DNA of 64,000 nt from Amblyomma americanum (Eukaryota; Arthropoda; Arachnida; Ixodida; Ixodidae). Positions 21,291-32,784 of the stretch are shown here, piece by piece. The notes beneath the pieces are model-generated. The model was not told the origin of the DNA and made no database searches. It was given only the letters and a program-made list of their open reading frames with translations. The position numbers were made by a program, and so were the translations under genes. The stretch lies in contig NW_027526485.1 of NCBI RefSeq assembly GCF_052857255.1, positions 310,001 to 374,000 on the forward strand, written 5' to 3'. How positions within the stretch are numbered: the first letter of the stretch is position 1; each line of letters starts with the position of its first letter.

Positions 21291-22677
21291 CTGTGCTACT
21301 TGTGTCGTTATCAGTACGAGGGCAACACTTGTGTGTAACTGGAGCGATCGGTAGCTAAGCAGGCAGCGGTATGTAGAGGACGATTTTTCGAAACCTGTGT
21401 GAGGGCAGGTTGCACCCTGCGAGCAAAGGATATGTGCAATTTCATTCTTTTGTGCTAGGCTCGTGTTTTCTTTTTTTTTTGCTATCTGAAAGCGAAGTAA
21501 TGCTTTGATGCTGAGAAGGTGGATGTTCGTCGTGGCATCGAGCATTCGACGGCACCCGGCGCGCTTGTTTATTCTACCTGCATGCACCTTTTTAGAAATG
21601 CTGAATTGATTGTAGCGCTGGTAACATTTTTTTGTCACTGTTAGTTTCAAGCCAAAGGTGCACAACTAATAGGATTGGAAACACACTTCACACGATATAA
21701 AACAGCCGAAAACAGGAAGCAGTTGTTGAATTGGTCAACAGGATGTCGAGATCCCTTAACTGTGTGCGTGGTGAGGGGTTCCAAATGATATAGCCACAAT
21801 GGTATGGGATTGAATTATCTCTAATCGCCGACTCGACTTGACTGTACTCCCCGACTCCTGCAAATATTCCAGGTTTCGAGCTCCTCGAAGAGCACATGGC
21901 CGGTCACTGGCAGTGAGTTCTTCTTTGGTTAAAGCGATATGTGATGATCATGATACTGACAAGTGGCTTGCGACTTGCCTCGAATAACCATTCTCTTAGC
22001 CGACATGAAAGTAGTTTTGTCTGAAATTCGGCCGACATCTGTTTTGTACATCCAATTTCTTACTGACTAAAGCTCAGCGGAAGGACTTTGTATTTTTATG
22101 TTATTAAAGCGCATCGATAGAGTCATACTTCGTTAACAGTCATCATTTTCGGATTAGATTCAGCATCAACCGCTTCAGTTTTTACCAGTACAGCCACGTT
22201 TCCATGGCACATGCAGAAAAAAATACTCACGTGGGAGAAAAGATGTTCAAATGCGCCCAGAGCATACCGGCGTTTTAGGGTTGAAGGATATGTTAAAAGC
22301 GGAATACGCACTGCGATACTACAGAAGGACAATACAGACGGACAAGCCATTCTCAAGAGGGGCTAGTGCTAGTTCACAGGAGCCTGGATCCGACGCGGCA
22401 ATGCTTCATTCTATTTCTTTAGGAAAATGCACCGCCACAAAAGGCAACACGCCGACGTGCTATACCGCTCCTACCGAAATGACCTTTTTATCGGCTTCGC
22501 TGATACACGGCCGTATCACGTGACTCATCAGCACCAGTGGGTTCACTACGTGCTGTTATCTAATACAGTGAAGAAAAGGTAACATGAAAATAATATATAT
22601 TATCAAGGTTTCTTCGGTGCAATAAAAACAAGCGCCCCTTTTATCTTTGGTTGCTTTCTTCAGGCTTCGAACGCAGT
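21291..22677. other. Arm sequence without recognised genes
   Basis: Mirrored at about 36,340-37,726. Frames such as 22,251-22,523 appear in both arms but have no known motif. Contains a T run near 21,470. Confidence 0.45.
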
Positions 22678-22688
22678 AAGTTCAGCTT
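22678..22688. repeat. Target-site duplication, left copy
   Basis: AAGTTCAGCTT, repeated exactly at 26,172-26,182. The right arm has a single slightly changed copy (on its minus strand) at the matching place, so it preserves the empty site. Confidence 0.95.
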
Positions 22689-22889
22689 TGACATTTTCAG
22701 AAGCGCTAAAACACCGAGGACGCAGAGGGAACAGACAGGGACGAGCGCTACTTCCAACTGTTTATTTCGTAAAACCGCAAGTGCTTTAAACAGTTCTCGA
22801 ACGCTTTTATGACACGGCAGTAAACTACACGTGCGAGAATACACAGTATAGCTACCGAGACTAAAAGAACCAAGGAGATAAGTGCACGA

Positions 22890-23907
22890 TTACGTTGATA
22901 CCCTGAGGAAGGCAAGTTCTTTTTTTGACAATGAAATGGACGGCGAGCTTACACAAGTGCTACCCAGTGATGCTATGTTCTGTGCTTCTATAATCTCTCG
23001 GGTTAGTTGATCACGACTACGTCCGATGATGTGGCACTGATTTAACAATGGAGCACAATTGCGGCACTTACTGCAGTGAATGGCTAGGTTGCTTCCGAAG
23101 GAATTTTTAACATTGTTGTTGTGCTGGCGTAGCCGGTCATTGAGACAACAGCCCGTTTGCCCAACATACTTTTTGCCACAAGATAGAGGGATGCAGTACA
23201 CAACACAGTCTACACAGTCCACGTACGCTGTTTGGTGTTTGGTACCACATAATTGTTTGACAGAAGAGTAGGGTTTCGTCAGCTTGCAAAGCTTGTTTAG
23301 CTTGTTAGGGGCCGTGAAAACAACTCTAACATCTGCTTTCTGAGCTACCTTTTTTGGGTTGTGTGAAACAGTGTGCACGTAAGGGAGCACAGCAACCTTT
23401 TTTCTCTCACTAGACTTATTTGCGATTTCGTCGCGACCGTTCAGGTTCCTAAGGACGCGTTCTGCTACCGAGATCTGAAGTGGAACCGGGTAACCAGCGG
23501 CGGATGACTGGTTCACTTGTTTATGAAAACTACGGGGCATTCAGTGGTGGCACGATTTCGTCAATGCATTCCTGAAACAAAGTGCAATCACTCCTCGCTT
23601 AACCAGCTTAGAGTGGGCGGAGCGGAAAGCTAAGAGGGGTTTATTGCCGCGAGGTTCGTAGCTCCAGCAAACGTGGTTGTCGGTGAGTGAGAAGTTTATA
23701 TCGAGGAAGCGGATTTCCCCGCCAGATGGTAGTTCATGGGTTAGTTTTAGTGGGCTGAGATTATTCTGGAAGGCTACTAAAGTCTGGCTAGCTTCGTGTT
23801 GAAGGGATTTCTGGTCACAGTCAATAAAAACTAAAAAATCATCCACAAATCTAAACACCTTAAAATCCTTTGACCCCTCCAGGTACCGCTGGAGGGCTCT
23901 GTCATGG
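22890..23907 (-). pseudogene. PLE reverse transcriptase (distal part) and GIY-YIG endonuclease
   Basis: On the minus strand the RT reads LEGSKDFKVFRFVDDFLVFI, which includes the catalytic VDD motif of Penelope RTs, then EIRFLDINFSLTDNHVCWSY. After a frame break near 23,540 comes a linker with paired cysteines (YVDCVDCVVYCIPLSCGKK), then the GIY-YIG core YVGQTGCCLNDRLRQH, and an end at LSKKELAFLRVST. The upstream RT part (APVLSDLFL) continues at 25,339-25,571, across the inserted LINE. Confidence 0.88.
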
Positions 23908-25262
23908 TAATTAATCTTTTAAAAGATATATATAGAGGTAACAGAGTGCTCATAAAATGGGAAAAAAATGTATCAGGGCCTGTAGAGATACAGCGGGGGC
24001 TTAGACAAGGATGTCCTCGGTCCCCTTTGTTGTTCATGTTGTACCTGCAAGGTTTGGAGGCCAAGCTAGAGGGGAGCGGACTAGGTTTCAACCTATCTTT
24101 TTTCAAGCAAGGGGAATTGATTAAACAGACATTACCGGGACTAATATATGCGGACGATATAGTGATAATGGCTGACAACAAGGAAGACCTGCAGAAGTTG
24201 TTAGACATATGCAGTACAGAGGGAGATAGATTAGGCTTCAAGTATAGTAAGGAAAAATCTGCAGTCATGACATTTAATGAAGAGGGCGGCGAGCATAGAA
24301 TACAGGAGTTCGTGCTAAAGGTAGTGAATGAGTACAAGTATCTTGGGGTGTGGATAAATAACAGTGTTGAGTATCTGACAGAGCATGAAAAATATGTAAT
24401 GAATAAAGCTAGTAGGAATGCAGCTGTCATGAAAAATAGGGCACTGTGGAATTACAATAGGTATGAGGTGGTAAGAGGGATCTGGAAAGGGGTGATGGTC
24501 CCTAGCCTGACCTTCGGGAATGCGGTCCTGTGTATGAGGCCAGATGTTCAAGCAAGGCTGGAAATTAGGCAACGGGGAGTAGGGAGGTTAGCTTTGGGAG
24601 CACATGGCAATACACCAAATCAGGGGGTACAGGGTGATATGGGATGGGCGTCTTTCGAGAGCAGAGAGGCTAGCAGTAAGATAGCATTTGAGGAACGATT
24701 GAGAAGGATGGAGGAAAAGCGGTGGGCTAGGAAAGTTTTCAGATACCTGTATATAAAGAATGTTGACACGAAATGGAGAAAGCGAACTAGAAAATTGACA
24801 AGCAAATATCTGGACAGCAGTAAGGGGGCAAATCAACAATTATCGGTTAAGAAAAAGGTTAAAGGAACAGAGAGAGCTTTGTGGAAAACAGGGATGCTGA
24901 CGAAATCGGCACTAGAAACATACCGGACCTTTAAACAGGAAATTGTCAAAGAAAATATCTATGATAATTGTAGGGGAAGTTCTTTGTTGTTTGAGGCCAG
25001 GACTGGAGTTTTGCGGACTAAGAAGTATAGAGTCAGGTACCAGGAGATAGACACTTTGTGCATTGCGTGCGGAGAGGAGGAGGAAACGGCTGAACACTTG
25101 ATACTTTTCTGTAAAGGGCTTCACCCTACAGTGGAAGGCAGCGGGGCTGACTTACCCAAGGCATTGGGGTTTAGGGATAGTGAAGGGAAAGTGGATTTTA
25201 AGAGGTTAGAAGTAACCAAGCGAAGGTTATCTGATTGGTGGCTAAAAGCAAGACAGGAGTAA
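23904..25262 (+). pseudogene. LINE reverse transcriptase, 5'-truncated but uninterrupted
   Basis: A 452-codon open frame without stops begins inside the RT: DIYRGNRVLIKWEK, then QRGLRQGCPRSPLLFMLYL (RT motif B), LIYADDIVIMADN (catalytic YADD), then the thumb region. It ends with a zinc-knuckle-like CX2CX8HX4C motif (CIACGEEEETAEHLILFC) like those at the C-terminus of R2/Jockey-type LINEs. It lacks endonuclease and N-terminal RT through 5' truncation, so it is not functional as it stands. The intact frame suggests a recent insertion. Confidence 0.85.
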
Positions 25263-25338
25263 AATTTCACAAGACATGGCTAGGTGGCTTGAGCCACCGC
25301 CCGATGTAAAGGGTTCAGCCATATCCATCCATCCATCC
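23908..25338 (+). mobile_element. LINE fragment nested in the PLE
   Basis: The PLE frame is broken after GTCATGG (23,907, minus-strand HDRALQ) and resumes at AAAAACAG (25,339, minus-strand DLFL). The inserted piece ends in a CATC/ATCC tetranucleotide tail (25,323-25,338), typical of LINE 3' ends. Only a few PLE codons seem affected at the join. Confidence 0.85.
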
Positions 25339-25561
25339 AAAAACAGATCGCTGAGCACCGGTGCTATACAGGAGCCTATACATACACCTTCCTTTTGTAG
25401 GAAGGGTTGGTTGTTCCAGGAAATAAAAGTATTTTTCAGGTAAAACTGCAAAAGTTCAAGAAAGCCACTACATGAAACCCCGGCATCATTTTGTAAGGGG
25501 ACAACACCGAAGTGGTCGATGCTGTCTTGAACATATTCTAGTAAAGAAGCATGTGGCAGTG

Positions 25562-26171
25562 AGTCAAACAATTATGTGGTACCAAACATCAAACAGCGTA
25601 CGTGGACTGTGTAGACTGTGTTGTGTACTGCATCCCTCTATCTTGTGGCAAAAAGTATGTTGGGCAAACGGGCTGTTGTCTCAATGACCGGCTACGCCAG
25701 CACAACAACAATGTTAAAAATTCCTTCGGAAGCAACCTAGCCATTCACTGCAGTAAGTGCCGCAATTGTGCTCCATTGTTAAATCAGTGCCACATCATCG
25801 GACGTAGTCGTGATCAACTAACCCGAGAGATTATAGAAGCACAGAACATAGCATCACTGGGTAGCCCTTGTATAAGCTCACCGTCCATTTCATTGTCAAA
25901 AAAAGAACTTGCCTTCCTCAGGGTATCAACGTAATCGTGCACTTATCTCCTTGGTTCTTTTAGTCTCGGTAGCTATACTGTGTATTCTCGCACGTGTAGT
26001 TTACTGCCGTGTCATAAAAGCGTTCGAGAACTGTTTAAAGCACTTGCGGTTTTACGAAATAAACAGTTGGAAGTAGCGCTCGTCCCTGTCTGTTCCCTCT
26101 GCGTCCTCGGTGTTTTAGCGCTTCTGAAAATGTCAAATCTGCACCAACTAGCCCGATCCGCTACCCTTCTG
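25562..26171 (+). pseudogene. Second, inverted PLE copy (endonuclease end and 3' UTR)
   Basis: Reverse complement of 22,689 to about 23,268 with few changes. The frame 25,602-25,934 repeats the GIY-YIG domain (VVYCIPLSCGKKYVGQTG) and the end LSKKELAFLRVST. It starts inside the linker and runs outward, head to head with the main copy. Such inverted partial copies are a known habit of Penelope elements. Confidence 0.9.
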
Positions 26172-26182
26172 AAGTTCAGCTT
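26172..26182. repeat. Target-site duplication, right copy
   Basis: AAGTTCAGCTT, identical to 22,678-22,688. Confidence 0.95.
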
Positions 26183-26196
26183 CAAACGTCTGTTAT

Positions 26197-26433
26197 GATT
26201 TATGGTTTAGGAGGTTTAACGTCCCAAAGTGACTGAGGTTATGAGAGACGCCGTAGTGAAGGGCTCTCGAATTTTTGACCACCTGGGGTTCTTTAACGTG
26301 CACTGACTTCGCACAGTACACGGACCTCTAGAATTTCGCCTCCATCGAAATTCGACAGCTGCGGCAGGGATCGAACCCTCGTCTTTCAGACCAGCAGGCG
26401 AGCGCCATAACCACTCAGCCACCGCGGCGGCTC
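26197..26433 (-). mobile_element. tRNA-derived SINE (left-arm copy)
   Basis: On the minus strand it starts with a tRNA-like head (GCCGCGGTGGCTGAGTGG A-box region; B box GGTTCGATCCC). The same core as Ruka follows (GTGCACGTTAAAGAACCCC), but the 3' end differs (GGGACGTTAAACCTCC). It is flanked by a 14-bp duplication with one mismatch, CAAACGTCTGTTAT at 26,183-26,196 and 26,434-26,447. Present in both arms, so it predates the inverted duplication. Confidence 0.9.
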
Positions 26434-26447
26434 CAAACGTCGGTTAA

Positions 26448-29400
26448 TCACTGTCCATTGCAAATAACTGTGGCTTTCCGAAGCGCATGGAGCTTGTGCT
26501 ATTCAGTACAGGACAAAGGCAGAGGCAATCGAATAAATGCTGCACCAACAAACGAAAATAGTTAAGAACAGCTTTGACTTTATTGTTATGTAGTCAAGTT
26601 CTCACTCAGGTTTCTCACTTAGGTAATAATCCATGACCCATGATACAGTATCGAGTATCCCGGTCTTGTAACTGATATATTTTTCAGGAGTACAATTCTT
26701 TATGGAATCGGCTTACGGTATTGAAAGCAGTTTTTTTTACGTATCGCGCCCAGTACTTCATCAAGGAATGCGTGTGCTGAAAGAAAGCATCGCAAGCAGG
26801 AAATTTTATCAAGAAAGAACTTAACGTGCACTTGTCCCTAGGCATGCGTATAATACAGCGCGGGAATACCGCACCTATGTAAAGAAGACAGACAAGCTAC
26901 CGCCAGCAATGTGCAGCTAGTTGCTTAATAGTGGCCCGAAAATCGGTTTTTATCAATATTGAAGAAATAAAAAAATTATTTCCAATAAATTACATCACTT
27001 GAGCTTATAAAAGCAGTATACTTTGAAGTTTCCTTTTTTTTCTGTGGAAGGTGCAGGGCAACAGGCTTGTACAGCATGACCCATTGGCGAAGCGAATTAT
27101 ACTAACGCTTCACTAGCATTTTCCAGGCTAGGGTTGTTTGCAAGAAATTTTTGACGAAATTAACGGCTCAGCATGAAAATAAGGTTTAATAACGATATGA
27201 ACAAAACTTGTAAAAGTCTTTTGAACAAACTGAGGTGCTGTATTTACAGAGATGGGCCCTTCGGTAAATTTTGGAAATAGCTCAATTAATGTTAGCCTTC
27301 ATGCAGCGTCACATTTCGGTTCTTCTGGACCCCAGTAGGCGGTGACACGTGAAATGCAAAGCAGCATGGGCGTGACCTTGCAGTGGCAGGAGGGGGGAAA
27401 TTCGAGCCGTTCGCATTAGCAGGAGTACCCAGCCGCTCCGAAAACGTTACGCGCTCGAGCGGCTTTTAAGTGTCGGGAAGCCCTCAATTCAAGCTGAAGG
27501 ACCAGGCGGGACCAGGACACCAAGGAGGAAATTCTGAGGAGACCAGGTGTGAGTACCGCAGCTTTTCACAGCTCACTTACCTTCGCGTCGTTTGGGTTCC
27601 ACTTGCGGCCTAGAGCCTTCGAGTTGATGCGCAATTTTGTAGGAAGAAATAACATCCACAGTTACGAACTGCGTGGAAAAGGCTGCAAAAAACGAAGAGT
27701 CCTGAAACATGCGTCATCATTTTATTTTATGACTCGTGTTTGAAGTACTCTACCGTCAACTCAATGCATGCTCTAAACCTGTGGCGGCAAGAGTAAGAGA
27801 AACAATCAAAGCTCTTTCGCGTGCACCCGCTATAATTATCATGTTTAATACCGCCGTCGCCATCGTCCGAACCAGTAAAAGCTTGCCCGCTACTGTGAAG
27901 CGCGTAGTTCGCAAGTGGGACTGCCTGAATCGTTGCACCTATCGGAAATAAAGTGAGAATAAAATTAAAAGCTGACAAATATCGAGTCTTGTAGAAAATA
28001 ATAATTGAGGAGAACGCATACAGTTTTGTAGTGCACCGGTGACTCGAACCTAAGTGATGAATGGGTGCGTAAAACCCGCATTGCTTTAAGGTGTGAAAGT
28101 AAAAGTGCGTTTGTTGATACTACAATAATTGAAGCCGATGTCGAGTGAGCCGCATCAAACCACGCATTTTTTTCTGTTAGGTAAACGCGCCTATGTTTTT
28201 CTTTTCGCTGTGGATGGACAAGAGAAAATTTCATGCTATACAGACGTTTTTATTTCTATAATGTACTGGATCACACCAAGAGTAGAAAAGCCTTTCGATT
28301 TGGTCAACGACTACGTAAGCACTGGGTGGGGTGTTAACATTGGCAATATTAAAACCCAAGTTATTCAGCCATCGCGTGCCAGCTTACACAAATATTGTGC
28401 GAATAAATGTTGAGACAGGTAAGAACAAGGTTTAAAATGGGGTGTGTTAAGAAGTAACTTCAACGAATGTTATAAGAGATACGCGTTATCTCGAATTGGT
28501 TTTCCTTCCACTTGCGCAATCCAGAATTTTGAAACCCGCCGAGTCCTATCATTAGCCAAGAATACCTATGCTAGGGTAGTAGTACAGTCCATCCTCACGA
28601 TAGCTGAAGTATTGACATCGACATAAGAGAAATAACTAAGGAATGACGATTCTTGTTGGAAGCTCGGCTAACACTGGCTATAACGAATCTGCGGCTATCA
28701 TGAAGGAATCACTGGTCCCTATTGTCTTCGCTATAATGAGGTTGACTGTATTTTCTTTATACCCCAGTGCGATTACGAAAGTAGAAGAAGTGGTTGAGAC
28801 CAATCTATTCAGTATTTTCGGCGGCAACGTAGTTTCTGTTATTTGTTTTCACAGCAATTTAAAAAAAAAAGATTGTAGAATATCAAAGAGATCTCGTGCA
28901 CTATGCGCTACAGTACTGCAGCCTGCGAAACCGAGTTTTGAATGACTTAACGGGTGTGCTGACCGCGTCGATGTGAGCGCACGCTACTGAATCCAAATTT
29001 GTCCACCAGTGGTATACGCACAAAGAAAAAGTTGCTATGGCAGACTTCAACAACTGAACTGCACCCATTTGGTTTCGCCTTCTCTTTTAGTATATGCGAT
29101 CGCCGAATAAATTCTACGCTGCAGCCGGCTTTACATTTCCTTGCGGTAATTCTTCTTCTATGGTGTCTGAAAAACCGCGAAAAGCGCTCGACAGCAAGTA
29201 GCTGGCAGGTCCGAAACAAACCATGAAAGTCATGAAGGGGCCCGAGGTAGCCGACGCCGGGTTCGTTTTTTCTGTCTCCGGAGGTCGGAGCCCGTTGCGT
29301 TTGGTGGATGGTCGGGCATCCCTTCATCAGGGCCGCCCCATTGGGCCATCTTGACGCCCTCCCTGTCCTGGAAGGCAGGCCAGTAATGGAGTCGAGGTAT

Positions 29401-29708
29401 ATTAAGGGTCAGAGCAAAAAACTCGCTGTCCCCATTTCCATCCCAATACCCATCACGCATTTAACCTATCCTCTCCGCTACGTCGCAGGGGAGATCAGGG
29501 AGTATCCCGGCCCACTTCCCTTGGGCTTGGGTCGCTACCTAGCTTCCCCCCACCCCCTCATTCTTCGATTTTCGCCACATACGGGTGGTAAAAATAAATC
29601 CTTGCCTTCGGGCCTTTCCATTTGTCTTCAGATGGCATTAAGCATTGTGCACGTTAGTGGTGTAGGCAGGGGCCTATTTGTCAATCTTTTTAGGTTGCCC
29701 CAACCTAA
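26448..29708. other. Inner left-arm sequence, unassigned
   Basis: Mirrored at 32,785-36,065. Two blocks (27,290-27,920 and about 28,800-29,160) have a diverged third copy at 53,040-54,105, so this is part of a dispersed family. Both versions of the first block keep a GTGTGAGT/GTGTAAGT word that looks like a splice donor (27,547 and 53,722). 29,230-29,600 is GC-rich. The frame 28,947-29,327 (minus) has no recognised domain. Confidence 0.5.
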
Positions 29709-32700
29709 CGAATGTAGAGATAGTTGGTTCATGCTATAAAATTGAATGGCGCGAAGGGTTAAATCACTGAAATACAAGGGCACAAACAGTGCCTCTTTCT
29801 GCCCTTCCTGGTTCCTTTGATCGTGTGTATCGGGGCGTTGAAATTTACCAGTTGCCTACTTATCACTTATCAGGGGCGACGGCACGCATTGTCATTGTCC
29901 CTGAGGAAGGCGCCTGCTTATTTCGACATAGCGCGTACACTTCTTCCAAGACATGGTTCACAGCATTGTGACGTTGCGTAATGGTGTGCATTTACGTTGG
30001 GGTTTTTCTTCACATTTTTGTGGTTCATCTAACGGGAAGAAAAAAAAACAGTAGGCCCCCGCTAAAAATTCAGTAATAACGCGTGGTGTAAAATAATTTG
30101 TGAAATATCTGCATTATTATTCTTAAGTAGTAAATAATTCCCCGAAACTGACAAACAGTATGTATTGCGCAAGCCCACTTCAAGGAACTTAAGAAGCCTC
30201 GGTTCCTGTCGCGGGAAATGCGCGATATATCTTAGGCTTGAGCGGCCATGGAATCTTGAATCCGTACACTCAAGCTTATCTCCAGCGATGCCAACAATTT
30301 TCCTACGCTTCAACACACCCTTCTCCGCTTCAGTAATAAATCGAAGCCTAAAAACGTATTTCCATATCCTATATTTAGATCTGGTAATGTTTTATCGAAG
30401 CCTACATATCATACTTCAAGCGCGTCAGTCCCTCGCCCGCTCTTTTTTTGTGAGAAACGTTGAAGGGGATTCAAAGGCTGCTCAGGAGATGCGTCTCTAA
30501 TATCAGGGATATGAGTAGTGAGGGATATCAAATATGTGGCACGTTTCATTCGAAAAGAACTGTAAAAGGCGATGAACAGCTGACAGGAAACTGTCATAAG
30601 TAGAAGAGCACTTCAGCGATAAAAGCAAAATACGCTTCCACGTAGACGCCTGTTCTGTCAACGATGGGGTTCGTACAGAGGCCCAAGCCTACAGATAGCA
30701 TACCGCGTCGCGCGTAGGCACAATACGTATAGAAACTTTTGTGCGATAATGTAAAACTTGAAAGTCTTAGAGCATCACCATATTTTTCCAGATTGCCGCA
30801 TGTGTAGATGCGTATCATATATGAGTGCAGCAGGCGCACAGTGGGCTTGGGTGACTGTAATCAAGAGAAGGAAGGCAGTGGAAAAATGCTCGACAATTAT
30901 GCGGGGAGTGAACGCGGACGCATGAAAATTGTCAACTCATTTCCGATTTTTTTGAAAAAAAAAGTTCGGCTTTTATAGATATCTGAAAGTGGGCTTTCAC
31001 AATCATGGTATGTATATACGGCGGGTTCACAGCGATTGTCTTTGCAACTTTCAGTCATTTAAACAAATTGCCACTGTTGTTTACTTTGTTATTACTCGTT
31101 ATTTTAGGAATACATACAACATCAAATGCTGCCGTTTTCTGAAAAACAGCCACGTTTTCATTCAGCATGACGTCGAAATCACTAATGTGGAGTCTGTGCA
31201 TGCCACGGTAGTTCAGCCTATGTACCTCTGTGCCTGAGAGCTTTCCTTTTTGAAAAAATGCAATACCATCGCACCCATGAGGACCGGTGGTAATTTCCCT
31301 GAACCGTGCCGTCCTGAACGCTAATTTGTAAATTCTCGGTGATTACCAACTTCCTTGCTGTAATGTATAGGCCTTATGGATGGAAATTCGAAAATGGAAG
31401 CAATAGCTTGTCGTAAAGGATTCAACAGCACTTCAGCTGAGAGAAGAACGCCGGCGACGCGACGAACCATTCGTCTCTAAGCACCCACTAGTAAGTTTAG
31501 GGTAAGGAGATATTGCACTTTCGCCGCTATAGACATATCCAGAAATTAATCTGAGCAGTTTGTTGCTCCTAACGTAGTTGAGCATAACCCATTTAACGCC
31601 AACTGAAGATAGGAAACCAATTTAGAATCGATACTTTTCGTTATCAACCAGGATGCGCCAAGACGAGTGCAATACATAGGCTAATGACCACACGTTCAAC
31701 ACCCTCAAATCAGACTGCAAATCAAACCACCCTTTCCCGAAAAAGGTTCCTTGAAATCCAGAAGTGTTGCTTGTTAGGCGAGTTGGTGATCCATGAAAAT
31801 AGAGCAGCGCGTAACAAAACAGGACACAAGGGAGAGACACGGAACGACACGAGCGCTAACTATCAACTGTTTATTTCTTGCTGTCGCTACGTATAAATAC
31901 ATGAGCCACAACTCGAAACGAAAAACAAAAAAAAATTGATGAGTCAGCCTTTCGCTGGTTTCCATCGTTCTAGATAGGAGAGCTCTTTAGCTGACAATGC
32001 CACTGATGCCACGCTCACACACTTGTTACCAGCACGCAAAATACTACGAGCCTCAATAATCTCTCGAACAATCTTATCATTGTGGCGGGTTATGATTTGG
32101 CTCTTCTTAAAAAGTGGCATGCACGAATTTGGAAGATCCCGTTTCTCAGCCTCGACCTTGCAGTGACGACAGTGTTGGCTTAGGTGGCCCGATTTGCTTT
32201 CATTAACATTGTAGTCATGTTCTTTTAGCCTGCTATTCACACATCTCCCTGTTTGCCCAATATACTCATGGCCACAAGACAACGGTACGCGATAGACAAC
32301 ACCCTCCTCACAAGTGACAAATCGTTTCTGATGGTCTATTACACATCTTTTTTTCTCCTGGATACCGCACGGATTGGTCTTTTTGCAAAGCATAGACAGT
32401 TTTACGGGTGCTGAAAATACAACTTCAACGCCTGCTCGTTTTCCTAGTTTCTTTAGGTTGTGGGATGTATGATGAATGTAAGGGATGACAGCTACTTTCT
32501 TGCGATCCTGCTGTTCATTGGTACCTGCCTGCTTGTTGAACAATCGTGCTTTTTTCATTTTTTGCAGCAGGCCTACAGCCACAGAAACAATTAGTGGCCC
32601 AGGATACCCAGAATCAGACAGTCGTCTAATCTGTGATGCTAAGCATTTTGCATCATGTGCTCACATGAGCTTTTGAGCGCATTTGTCAGGCAATACTTGA

Positions 32701-32784
32701 TAATGCCTCTCTTTACCAGTTTCGAATGCGCCGATACCGCTGGCAGTAGGCCTTTTTTTTTGCACGAGGTTCATGCACGAGGTT
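29709..32784. other. Spacer of the giant palindrome
   Basis: 3,076 bp of sequence found only once in the window. 29,709-31,771 has no recognised gene. 31,772-32,784 is a PLE fragment that reaches exactly to the right inner junction. Confidence 0.85.
31772..32784 (-). pseudogene. Penelope-like element in the spacer, 5'-truncated
   Basis: On the minus strand, a worn RT end (about 32,580-32,784, with a stop) leads into an open linker and endonuclease at 31,944-32,582: KKVAVIPYIHHTSHNLKK, VTCEEGVVYRVPLSCGHEY, IGQTGRCVNSRLKEHDYNV, and the C-terminus VALSAKELSYLERWKPAKG. The GIY-YIG motif appears as VVY...YIG. The 3' untranslated region ends near 31,772. It is a different subfamily from the PLE at 22,689. 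The 5' truncation coincides with the palindrome's inner boundary. Confidence 0.85.

Larger units (their letters stand above)
22689..26171 (-). mobile_element. Penelope-like element, head-to-head double copy, left arm only
   Basis: A main copy on the minus strand (25,571 down to 22,689) encodes RT and GIY-YIG endonuclease and is interrupted by a LINE at 23,908-25,338. A second, 5'-truncated copy on the plus strand (25,562-26,171) repeats the endonuclease end and 3' region, so the two outer ends are inverted repeats of about 600 bp. An exact 11-bp target duplication flanks the whole. It is absent from the right arm. Confidence 0.92.
16945..29708. repeat. Left arm of giant inverted duplication
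   Basis: Position p in the left arm pairs with about 59,017-p before the PLE insertion and with about 62,496-p after it. Similarity is high: for example 19,646-19,984 and its mirror 39,033-39,371 translate to 112 residues differing at one, and 20,313-20,567 versus 38,450-38,704 differ at two of 84. Relative to the right arm it carries an extra PLE (22,689-26,171) and lacks the 4,262 bp at 41,518-45,779. Shared sequence is about 9.3 kb. Confidence 0.95.

Noticed and set aside
28947..29327. 126-codon open frame identical in both arms (mirror 33,168-33,548)
   Set aside because: Its conservation is explained by the recent inverted duplication; no known domain, and a poor third-copy match at 53 kb argues against coding constraint.
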